A stretch of 7,653 bases of DNA from an uncultured bacterium (GTDB taxonomy: Bacteria; Desulfobacterota; WTBG01): the NCBI GenBank assembly GCA_938024025.1, contig CALJBY010000324.1, positions 1 through 7,653 of the forward strand. The letters run 5' to 3'. The position numbers were made by a program, and so were the translations under genes. The notes beneath the pieces were generated by a model. That model was given only the letters and a program-made list of their open reading frames with translations, ran no database searches and was not told the DNA's origin. Below, piece after piece: positions 1-5,403 of this stretch (within the stretch, counting starts at the first letter, position 1; each line of letters opens with the position of its first letter).

Positions 1-293
1 TTTAAGAGCACCCCCGTATCAGGTTCTTTAAACCAGGGCTTAATGGGACAGGAGGCCCGGCAGATGATACACTCGTCAACTTCCTTCCCTTCGATAATAA
101 AGATATTCTTTGAGGTACACTCGGCATTATTGAAGGGCCCTGCCACTACGGGATAGAAGACACCATCTTCTTCCATGACCCGAATGCGCGACTTCTTGGT
201 ATTGACGTTATTCTCAAAGTGGTTTAAGGAACAGGCAACCTCACACCGTCTGCAACCACAGCACTGCTTAAAGTCAATTTTAAGTCTTTTCAC
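1..293 (-). CDS. 4Fe-4S ferredoxin-type electron-transfer subunit next to AOR, partial (C-terminus beyond the left edge)
   Basis: This is the N-terminal 97 codons of an iron-sulfur protein, read on the minus strand from a GTG at 293. AAGAGG (307-302) lies 8 nt before the GTG and supports this start. The first residues are MKRLKIDFKQC. C11, C14, C17 and C21 form a classic CxxCxxCxxxC [4Fe-4S] motif. C59 follows, then C75-x2-C78-x3-C82-P, which looks like part of a second cluster site. The motif spacing and the K-S-R-I-R-V stretch after the first cluster resemble the multi-cluster (DmsB/HycB-like) ferredoxin subunits often encoded beside AOR-family enzymes. I infer that it accepts electrons from, or donates them to, the AOR protein encoded 66 bp upstream on the same strand. 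It has no signal peptide, so it is probably cytoplasmic. The cluster count and total length cannot be read because the gene continues past position 1. Confidence 0.88.
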   Translation of the reverse strand, partial: MKRLKIDFKQCCGCRRCEVACSLNHFENNVNTKKSRIRVMEEDGVFYPVVAGPFNNAECTSKNIFIIEGKEVDECIICRASCPIKPWFKEPDTGVLL

Positions 294-301
294 TAATTAT
301 G

Positions 302-307
302 CCTCTT
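302..307 (-). promoter_or_regulatory. Ribosome binding site of the partial ferredoxin gene
   Basis: AAGAGG on the minus strand, 8 nt before the GTG at 293. It decides in favour of the GTG start, since there is no ATG upstream of the first cysteine motif. Confidence 0.55.
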
Positions 308-359
308 GTTCACTTTCCGATGACCGGCAGGTACCAACCATGTCACTCAATCCCGTACG

Positions 360-2177
360 CTACGCCAAGCCTAACGAAGCACGTTTCTCTTCCGTTGGAA
401 CTCCCTGATCGCTCCAGCCCCGTATGGTGTAATATTCCGGCAGCATTTCATGCAGTTTACAGACCTGCCCCTGAGCGGGGCCTTCCGGCATAGGCTCTTC
501 AAGCATTCTCCGGGGAAGGGTGTCATCTGTCCCGCTGAAACCAGCCTCAATATTGAACAATCTCTCAAGGTTCCAGATTCTCTCACCGAGAGAAAGCAGA
601 TGCTCTTCGCTGTAACTCTTTCCGGTAACGGTTTCAAGCAGGGGAATAAGGTCATCGATCCAGACTCCCAAAAGAAGCAGCCTGCACAGGCCCGCTGAAT
701 CAAATACAGCGCTGCCATCCTGGAACTGCTTAACCAGCGGGGCTTTTCCCTCCGTTGTCAAGGGGTCAATTTCTCCCCTGATGCCGAGAATTTTATGGGT
801 AACCAGGTAGCCCAGGGCATGGGACACACCACTGTTAGAAGTTGCATACTCCAGCCCGAGCCCCTGAATTCCCCGGGGATCGAAGGCGGGAGATCCCTGC
901 TTTTTCACACCAATAAAAAACTCCGGGTGACCATAGTGTGCAGCTAGATGATAGCCACCCTCCGCTAAGAGATCGCCAAATCCTTCACGGTTTGCTACGT
1001 GCTCAATCAGTTCAATAACGGCCTCGGCATTTCCAAAGGTAAGGGTCATCCCGGTCTGTTTTTTGGAGATGATCTTCTTTTCTGTTAGCTCCATTGCACA
1101 GGCAACGGCTGAACCAAAGGAGAGTGTATCAATCCCCATCTCATCGCAGAGGTAGCTAATCTTAGCAACTGCAGCTATATCACCAATACCACACGCTGCA
1201 CCAATTAAGGCAATGGTACGATACTCCGGCCCTTCACCTTCCCCCTGCAATGCAGGATCTTCAACTTCAGTCATCTGAACACAGGCAATAGGACAGGCAA
1301 AACACCCCTTATTTGCCTTGAGTATAGTTTCTGCCATGTACTCTCCACTGATTTTCTCAACGTCCTGCATAATCCCTGTTTGGAAATTTCTGACCGGTAG
1401 TACACCGCTTTTATTGATCACATCAACCAGAAAGGGGGTGCCTATATTATTCAATGTCTGCGGTATCACGGGTGTTGATTTAAACTTTTCCCAGGCACGT
1501 GCTACCACATCAACAAATAGGGCGCCGTCAGCTACCATTACTGGTTGGGTACCCCTGACGGCAATGGCCTTGAGGTTTTTTGAACCCATTACCGCCCCCA
1601 CTCCGGCGCGGGCTGCCACACGGTGTCTGTCATTTATAATTGAAGCAATCTTGGCCAGCTGTTCTCCGGCCGGCCCGATAGATGCCACGGAGGTCTCCTT
1701 GGCAATCCAGAGATTTTCTTTTTCAGTGCGGATAATCTCTTCAGTCCTGCGGGTAGATTTCCCCCAGAGGTGGGATGCCGAAAGGAGTTCCACCTGATCA
1801 TCTTCTATTGAAAGATAGACCGGTTCGGTCGCTTGTCCCTCGATGACAATCCCATCGAAGCCAGCACACTTGAGTTCGGGGCCGAAGTATCCCTCTGCCG
1901 TAGAACAGGCAATACTACCTGAGAGGGGTGATTTGGTAACAACCACATAGGACGCCCCCCCAATAACCCCTGTTCCCGTCAGGGGACCTGTCATAAAAAT
2001 AATTTTATTTTCAGGGCTTAAGGGGTCAACCTGCGCATCCACTTCATCATAAAGGATCTTGCTGGCTAACCCACGTCCGCCCAGGAACTGATTAGTTACT
2101 GTACCAGAAAGCTCTTCAACCTGTATGGAACTATTCGTTAAGTTCACCCTCAGCAGTGTGCCCACCCAACCGTTCAC
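360..2177 (-). CDS. Aldehyde:ferredoxin oxidoreductase family tungsten/molybdenum-pterin enzyme
   Basis: A complete 605-residue protein, the usual length for this family (Pyrococcus furiosus AOR is about the same). Family members bind a bis-pterin tungsten or molybdenum cofactor plus one [4Fe-4S] cluster, and typically interconvert aldehydes and carboxylic acids with ferredoxin as partner. Visible motifs: LGGRG near residues 32-36; GVGAVMGSKNLKAIAVRG at 192-209; cluster cysteines C292-x2-C295-x3-C299; GPEY with E318; DPRG at 433-436; H453; and D493-x2-G-L-C498, which combines a pterin-contacting DxxGLC motif with the fourth cluster cysteine. E318 and H453 appear to match the metal-site Glu and His of the Pyrococcus enzyme. 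One deviation is ATSNSG (445-450), where most relatives have ATSNRG. The start is GTG at 2177, directly after the TAG of the upstream ferredoxin gene, with AGGAGGAG 8 nt upstream. No export signal is seen, so it is likely cytoplasmic. The substrate and the choice of W or Mo cannot be read from sequence. Confidence 0.95.
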   Translation of the reverse strand: MNGWVGTLLRVNLTNSSIQVEELSGTVTNQFLGGRGLASKILYDEVDAQVDPLSPENKIIFMTGPLTGTGVIGGASYVVVTKSPLSGSIACSTAEGYFGPELKCAGFDGIVIEGQATEPVYLSIEDDQVELLSASHLWGKSTRRTEEIIRTEKENLWIAKETSVASIGPAGEQLAKIASIINDRHRVAARAGVGAVMGSKNLKAIAVRGTQPVMVADGALFVDVVARAWEKFKSTPVIPQTLNNIGTPFLVDVINKSGVLPVRNFQTGIMQDVEKISGEYMAETILKANKGCFACPIACVQMTEVEDPALQGEGEGPEYRTIALIGAACGIGDIAAVAKISYLCDEMGIDTLSFGSAVACAMELTEKKIISKKQTGMTLTFGNAEAVIELIEHVANREGFGDLLAEGGYHLAAHYGHPEFFIGVKKQGSPAFDPRGIQGLGLEYATSNSGVSHALGYLVTHKILGIRGEIDPLTTEGKAPLVKQFQDGSAVFDSAGLCRLLLLGVWIDDLIPLLETVTGKSYSEEHLLSLGERIWNLERLFNIEAGFSGTDDTLPRRMLEEPMPEGPAQGQVCKLHEMLPEYYTIRGWSDQGVPTEEKRASLGLA

Positions 2178-2465
2178 CTATGTTGCTCCTCCTAAAATCT
2201 GCAATAGGGATTTCGCCTTCTTCTCTACCAGGGAAAGTGCAAATCCCGGGCATACGAGAACACAAATATTGCATGCCTCGCATTCTATAGGTTTTCTTAT
2301 CTCGGGATAACCATATTCATTTAAAACGAGCACCTTATCAGGACACAGATCTACACATACACCACATTTTATACACCACTTCTCAATAATCTGAAGGTAG
2401 ACCTTAGAGTAGTTGCTTTGTTTTTTTTTCTCAGTATATTTTTTCTTGGTCTTTCGGGATAACAT
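2178..2465 (-). CDS. Small 2x[4Fe-4S] ferredoxin of the AOR operon
   Basis: A 95-residue bacterial-type dicluster ferredoxin. C31-x2-C34-x2-C37-x3-C41-P42 and C62-x2-C65-x2-C68-x3-C72-P73 are two complete [4Fe-4S] motifs, with the pairing expected of 8Fe ferredoxins. The first 21 residues are strikingly basic (MLSRKTKKKY then TEKKKQSNYSK) and precede the conserved fold. The gene stops exactly where the AOR gene starts, so it is the natural redox partner of that enzyme. The start used here is ATG at 2465. It has no convincing Shine-Dalgarno; upstream there is only a GAG three nt away. The same frame is open up to 2627, but that would overlap the WD40 gene in another frame and add a low-complexity leader, so I reject it. 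Three lysine codons in the basic region form an A9 run on the coding strand. Function as a ferredoxin is secure; the exact N-terminus is not. Confidence 0.85.
   Translation of the reverse strand: MLSRKTKKKYTEKKKQSNYSKVYLQIIEKWCIKCGVCVDLCPDKVLVLNEYGYPEIRKPIECEACNICVLVCPGFALSLVEKKAKSLLQILGGAT
2186..2193 (-). promoter_or_regulatory. Strong Shine-Dalgarno of the AOR gene, inside the ferredoxin gene
   Basis: AGGAGGAG on the minus strand, 8 nt before the GTG at 2177. It encodes the Gly-Gly region near the ferredoxin C-terminus (ILGGAT). TAG (2180-2178) and GTG (2177-2175) are back to back, which suggests translational coupling and roughly matched output of the two proteins. Confidence 0.75.
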
Positions 2466-2521
2466 ACACTCTATTTTTCTACTGTATTTAATGTAAAGGG
2501 GCTTGTTAGCTAGCAGGCGTA

Positions 2522-2537
2522 CCAGCTTGCAAGCTGG
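2522..2537. repeat. 16-bp perfect palindrome after the WD40 stop codon
   Basis: CCAGCTTGCAAGCTGG is its own reverse complement. It begins one nt after the WD40 stop codon (2541-2539, minus strand). As RNA it could fold into a 6-bp stem with a TGCA loop. It contains the 10-mer GCTTGCAAGC, which also occurs at 5200-5209 near the secreted-protein gene. No T-run follows on the minus strand, so it is not a standard intrinsic terminator. It may instead be a repeat element, an mRNA-stabilising hairpin or a binding site. Confidence 0.6.
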
Positions 2538-2538
2538 A

Positions 2539-4320
2539 CTATTGCCACTTCCAGAGCAGACAGGTTCCATCATCTGAACCTGAAACGAGATAGTTGCCGT
2601 CTTTGCTGAAGCTGAGTGATTCAACAATGTTAGTATGGCCCCGTAAGGTCTTTACCTCTGTTCCTTTCTTCAGGTTCCAGACGACAATGGCATCCTCATT
2701 CGATCCACTGACCAGGTACTTGCCATCCGGACTGCAACATAAAGACCAGACACGTTTCGTATTCCCGGTAAAGGAGGGTGCTATCTCTTTTCCCTCTCCT
2801 ACATCCCAGAGCCTGATGGTACCATCGTCTGAAGCTGAAGCTAACTTCTTACCATCCGGGCAGAAGCTCAAACTCCACACATAACTGCCATGACCCCTTA
2901 GGGTCTTGAGGGCTTTTCCTGTTTCTAAATCCCACAACCTGATCGTTGTATCCCGTGAGCCGGACGCCAGGAGAAGACCATCAGGACTGAAGGCCACTGA
3001 CCATACATAGCTTACGTGCCCTTTCAGCGTTCTCATAATTTTTCCCTCTTCCAGATCCCAGAGCTTTACCATGCTGTCGTCAGAACCTGAGGCAAGGTAC
3101 CGACCATCGGGACTGAAAGTACAAGCGACTACATAGTCGGTATGACCAGTGAGCGTCATCTCCTCCTCGCCCGTTGTAACATTCCAGATTTTAACCGTGT
3201 CATCATCAGATCCTGAAGCCAACCGCTTTCCATCGGGACTGAAGCAGACTGTGTTAACATCATCCGTATGTCCTTTTAATGTCTTAACTACTCCCCGTGA
3301 CTCAATGTCCCATATACGTATTGAGTTATCCCTGTGGGCAGAGGCAAAGGTTTTCTTATCAGGACTAAAACTAACCGACCAGACCAGACCGGTATACTCT
3401 CCAATCGTCCTAATCTCCTTGCCTGTTGTGAGATCCCAGAACCTCACCGTATTGTCTCGTGATCCAGAAGCAAGTTTACTGCCGTCGGGGCTGAACGCTA
3501 CAGACCAGATATAGCCGGTATGGCCTTTCAGGTTTCTAATATTTTTACCCGTTTTTACATCCCACAATTTAATAATACCGTCATCGGAACCGGATACCAG
3601 CGTCTTTCCGTCAGGAGAAAAACTAACGGCAATCACGCAGTCTGTGTGTCCTTCCAGTGTCTTGATGTTTTCTCCGGAGCTTATATCCCAAAGCTTGATC
3701 GTTTCATCATCAGAACATGATGCAATAAGCTTCCCATCGGGACTGTAGCTAATTGCTTCGATCATCTCACTGTGCCCCGTAAAGGATTTAAGCTCCTCAC
3801 CCGATCCACAATCCCAGAGTTTAATGGTGTCATCGTCCGAACCCGAGGCGATAGTCTTACCATCCGGACTGAATCGCACCGAAGTAACATCATTGGTGTG
3901 CCCCTTAAGGGTCTTTGTATTTCCCCCCGTTTTTACATCCCAGAGTTTAATGGTGTCATCATCCGAGCCCGAGACAATAGTTTTACCATCGGGGCTGAAC
4001 CGCACTGAAGTAACATACTCGGCGTGTCCTTTAAACGTTTTTACCTCTTTTCCTGTAGCACTATCCCAAATCTTTATCGTGTTATCATCGGAACCAGAAA
4101 CGATGAGTTTCCCATCCGGGCTAAAATTTACCGATGCCACGAAATCCTGGTGTTTCGTCAACACATGTAACCGTTCATAGGTGGCAGTGCCATAGATTTC
4201 GATTCCAGCGGAGGTTGCCACTGCGATGTAGCTGCCATCAGGTGAATAGGTAACGTTAAATATCCACCCTTTTCCGAAACGATGAACTATTTTGGGATTG
4301 AGCGTGGAAGATTGAGCCAT
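2539..4320 (-). CDS. Double beta-propeller WD40-repeat protein (14 blades), no other domain
   Basis: A 593-residue protein made almost wholly of 42-residue WD40 repeats. After a 14-residue leader I count 14 units: 15-54, 55-96, 97-138, 139-180, 181-222, 223-264, 265-306, 307-348, 349-390, 391-432, 433-474, 475-517, 518-559 and 560-593. Most have the GH dipeptide, an FSPDG turn, SGSDD and an IKLWD-type ending. Fourteen blades fit two seven-bladed propellers. WD40 propellers are protein-interaction platforms. No kinase, protease, TIR or other effector domain is fused, and there is no signal peptide, so a cytoplasmic scaffold or adaptor is inferred. An ATG further upstream (4365) would add 15 residues, but ATG at 4320 is preferred because AAAGGA lies 7 nt before it. 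The ferredoxin-AOR genes follow on the same strand after 73 bp, so co-transcription is likely. The partner is unknown. Confidence 0.93.
   Translation of the reverse strand: MAQSSTLNPKIVHRFGKGWIFNVTYSPDGSYIAVATSAGIEIYGTATYERLHVLTKHQDFVASVNFSPDGKLIVSGSDDNTIKIWDSATGKEVKTFKGHAEYVTSVRFSPDGKTIVSGSDDDTIKLWDVKTGGNTKTLKGHTNDVTSVRFSPDGKTIASGSDDDTIKLWDCGSGEELKSFTGHSEMIEAISYSPDGKLIASCSDDETIKLWDISSGENIKTLEGHTDCVIAVSFSPDGKTLVSGSDDGIIKLWDVKTGKNIRNLKGHTGYIWSVAFSPDGSKLASGSRDNTVRFWDLTTGKEIRTIGEYTGLVWSVSFSPDKKTFASAHRDNSIRIWDIESRGVVKTLKGHTDDVNTVCFSPDGKRLASGSDDDTVKIWNVTTGEEEMTLTGHTDYVVACTFSPDGRYLASGSDDSMVKLWDLEEGKIMRTLKGHVSYVWSVAFSPDGLLLASGSRDTTIRLWDLETGKALKTLRGHGSYVWSLSFCPDGKKLASASDDGTIRLWDVGEGKEIAPSFTGNTKRVWSLCCSPDGKYLVSGSNEDAIVVWNLKKGTEVKTLRGHTNIVESLSFSKDGNYLVSGSDDGTCLLWKWQ
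2542..4278 (-). repeat. Coding tandem repeat, 126-bp period (WD40 blades)
   Basis: The blades form an in-frame tandem array of 14 units, nearly all 126 bp; one unit is 129 bp and the first is 120 bp. Units 3 (4032-3907) and 4 (3906-3781) are the most alike. A 24-bp stretch at 3811-3834 recurs unchanged at 3937-3960, exactly 126 bp away. Such arrays change length by recombination and can collapse in short-read assembly. Confidence 0.85.
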
Positions 4321-4327
4321 AGCATCA

Positions 4328-4333
4328 TCCTTT
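4328..4333 (-). promoter_or_regulatory. Ribosome binding site that decides the WD40 start
   Basis: AAAGGA on the minus strand, 7 nt before ATG 4320. The upstream in-frame ATG at 4365 lies at about the predicted transcription start and could hardly be used. Confidence 0.65.
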
Positions 4334-4367
4334 AAACTGGTTGCAGACCATTTTTGGCGATGCAAAC

Positions 4368-4394
4368 AGTATAACTAATTGGAACATAAGTCAA
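4368..4394 (-). promoter_or_regulatory. Predicted sigma70-type promoter of the WD40-ferredoxin-AOR operon
   Basis: On the minus strand TTGACT (4394-4389) is a 5/6 match to the -35 box, and TATACT (4373-4368) is a 5/6 match to the -10 box. The spacer is 15 bp, slightly short. The predicted start near 4361 leaves a leader of about 40 nt that contains the Shine-Dalgarno. A dyad at 4400-4423 sits just upstream of the -35 box. Confidence 0.5.
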
Positions 4395-4399
4395 ATATA

Positions 4400-4423
4400 A
4401 AAAATGAATGGTTATTCATTTTT
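4400..4423. promoter_or_regulatory. A/T-rich inverted repeat, possible operator
   Basis: Two perfect 10-bp arms, AAAAATGAAT and ATTCATTTTT, are separated by GGTT. The dyad is 5 bp upstream of the predicted -35 box of the WD40 operon. Its core, TGAAT-N4-ATTCA, resembles operators of TetR-family regulators, such as the FadR type with TGAATGA half sites. It is too A/T-rich for a normal intrinsic terminator stem. The binding protein is unknown and no regulator gene is in the window. Confidence 0.45.
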
Positions 4424-4654
4424 ATGATTAACATGCTCCTTCCCAACTGTCAAGGGTTTTTGAAATTTTGCAGTAGATTAAGATAGTTATACAAGGAAGG
4501 GGAGGTGATGAAATGGAGATTTATCCCCCTTAACAACCGGAAAAACAGAAAAAAGTGAAAAAAGTGAAAAAGGTTGGTTTTTTTGGTGAAAATACGGGCT
4601 GGAGGATAGCGGGTGGTGGGTGCCCAGGGACCATATACTCAACCCCGGTACTGT

Positions 4655-5158
4655 TCAAAAGGGAAATAAACTCCTCTTATTCTTCTCAGGGACAATCGCC
4701 TCCTCAGGCATGCCGAGAAAAAGAAAAGAAACCTCCTGCTTTTGATCTGTTTCTTCTATTGACTCATTGAGGACTACTACACCAGCAATGTAGTTGTCTA
4801 AAAGTGAGATACCCTTGATGCTAAAGGTGTACCGATAGTGCTTTTTCTGTTTGAGAATCATAGCTTCAAAGTATGCCTCGAAAAGCATGCCGTTTTTGGT
4901 ATGGGAACCCTTGGTCTGGAGAAAATCTTCCCCGGGTGTTTTTATCTCAAAGTACTCCCCGTCCCCAAAGGTAAAGCAGGAAGAGGTTATGGTATGTCCC
5001 CGCTTGAGGCTTATGAAATGGGTGTTAAATGTTTTCGACGCTTTTGACTCGGCCGTTTTATTGGAATCATTCTGGCCCGCGGCGGCGGATAATCCCAACG
5101 TGAGGGTGCTTGTCTGTATGAAGATGATCAGTGGTACCACGAGGGAAAGGATTTTCAT
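4655..5158 (-). CDS. Secreted protein of unknown function
   Basis: A 167-residue protein I do not recognise. It starts with a clear Sec-type signal peptide: K2, a hydrophobic core at about 4-23, and an AAA-G junction at 25-28 that suggests cleavage after A27. The predicted mature protein is about 140 residues, moderately basic with alternating hydrophobic and polar stretches, and probably beta-rich (for example FEAYFEAMILKQ at 93-104 and HYRYTFSIKGISLL at 107-120). It has a single cysteine, C61, so no internal disulfide and no lipobox at the cleavage site. The frame is open upstream to 5272, but ATG 5158 is preferred because it places the signal peptide at the N-terminus and avoids translating the repeat at 5200-5225. 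No Shine-Dalgarno is visible before it (the sequence is ACTCCCC), which is odd. The gene stands alone, divergent from leuS and 334 bp from the WD40 gene, with its own predicted promoter. Confidence 0.72.
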   Translation of the reverse strand: MKILSLVVPLIIFIQTSTLTLGLSAAAGQNDSNKTAESKASKTFNTHFISLKRGHTITSSCFTFGDGEYFEIKTPGEDFLQTKGSHTKNGMLFEAYFEAMILKQKKHYRYTFSIKGISLLDNYIAGVVVLNESIEETDQKQEVSFLFLGMPEEAIVPEKNKRSLFPF

Positions 5159-5199
5159 GGGGAGTCTTTGTATTGTAACAAAAACGTAACGGCTTCCTC

Positions 5200-5225
5200 G
5201 CTTGCAAGCCAGCAAGCTTACAGGC
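5200..5225. repeat. GCTTGCAAGC palindromic repeat in the leader of the secreted-protein gene
   Basis: The segment begins with the palindrome GCTTGCAAGC, also found inside the 16-bp palindrome at 2522-2537. It continues into CAGCAAGCTTACAGGC. On the minus strand GCTTGC and GCAAGC arms can form a 6-bp stem with a 6-nt loop in the predicted 5' leader of the secreted-protein mRNA. Whether this is a genome-wide family cannot be judged from two copies. Confidence 0.5.
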
Positions 5226-5238
5226 ATTATGCAAGTAA

Positions 5239-5268
5239 ACTGTACCACGCTGAGAAAAAGAAAGTCAA
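5239..5268 (-). promoter_or_regulatory. Predicted promoter of the secreted-protein gene
   Basis: On the minus strand TTGACT (5268-5263) and TACAGT (5244-5239) are 5/6 and 4/6 matches to sigma70 boxes with an 18-bp spacer. Its -35 box is identical to that of the WD40 operon. The predicted leader of roughly 70 nt contains the repeat at 5200-5225. Confidence 0.38.
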
Positions 5269-5315
5269 ACATAAAAACAGCCCTTCGGAGATAAACAATG
5301 GTTTTAATGGAGCTT

Positions 5316-5344
5316 TTGCCTTGCTAAAGATGGATTCTTATGCT
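5316..5344 (+). promoter_or_regulatory. Possible weak promoter of leuS
   Basis: TTGCCT (5316-5321) and TATGCT (5339-5344) are each 4/6 matches with a 17-bp spacer. A short inverted repeat, TAGAAG/CTTCTA with a 7-nt loop (5344-5362), follows in the leader. No T-box antiterminator signature is seen in front of leuS. The match is weak. Confidence 0.22.
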
Positions 5345-5403
5345 AGAAGAAGCTACCTTCTATCCACATGTTTTCTAACAAGAAAGAGAAAGTGTTATAC
5401 GCT

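Larger units (their letters stand above)
4321..4654. other. Non-coding spacer between the secreted-protein gene and the WD40 operon
   Basis: This 334-bp stretch has no credible gene. Its WD40-proximal end holds the promoter, the Shine-Dalgarno and the A/T dyad. The middle contains an AAGGAAGGGGAGG purine tract (about 4494-4506), followed 7 nt later by an ATG that opens only a six-codon frame (ATG at 4513). After that comes an A-rich tract with a doubled AAAAAAGTG (about 4552-4570), which reads as a T-rich tract on the minus strand and could help end transcription of the secreted-protein gene. I see no clear GC hairpin with a T-run. Confidence 0.6.

Noticed and set aside
1318..1797. 159-codon plus-strand frame opposite the AOR gene
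   Set aside because: Antisense shadow of a strongly conserved enzyme; no recognisable protein and no Shine-Dalgarno.
2466..2627. 54-residue N-terminal extension of the small ferredoxin
   Set aside because: It would overlap the WD40 gene in another frame and translate the palindrome at 2522-2537. It does not resemble a ferredoxin leader and lacks a ribosome site.
2594..4180. Several plus-strand open frames of 66-121 codons opposite the WD40 gene
   Set aside because: They recur with the 126-bp repeat period and are the antisense reading of the conserved blade codons. They have low-complexity Ser/Pro-rich translations and no ribosome sites.
2542..4278. CRISPR-like or satellite repeat array
   Set aside because: The 126-bp periodicity is explained fully by in-frame WD40 blades; the units diverge like coding sequence and have no spacers.
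2539..4320. WD40 protein as a defence (NACHT/TIR-WD40) sensor
   Set aside because: No ATPase, TIR, protease or other effector domain is fused or adjacent; its neighbours are redox genes.
4552..4590. A-tract/T-tract (AAAAAGGTTGG then T7) as an intrinsic terminator
   Set aside because: The only possible stem is five A-T pairs with no GC content, too weak for an intrinsic terminator.
4555..4770. 71-codon plus-strand frame starting in the GTGAAAAA tract
   Set aside because: Its second half is antisense to the secreted-protein gene, its start lies in a simple-sequence tract, and it matches no family I know.
5159..5403. T-box leader in front of leuS
   Set aside because: No match to the conserved antiterminator sequence and no specifier-type structure is evident; the leader is short.
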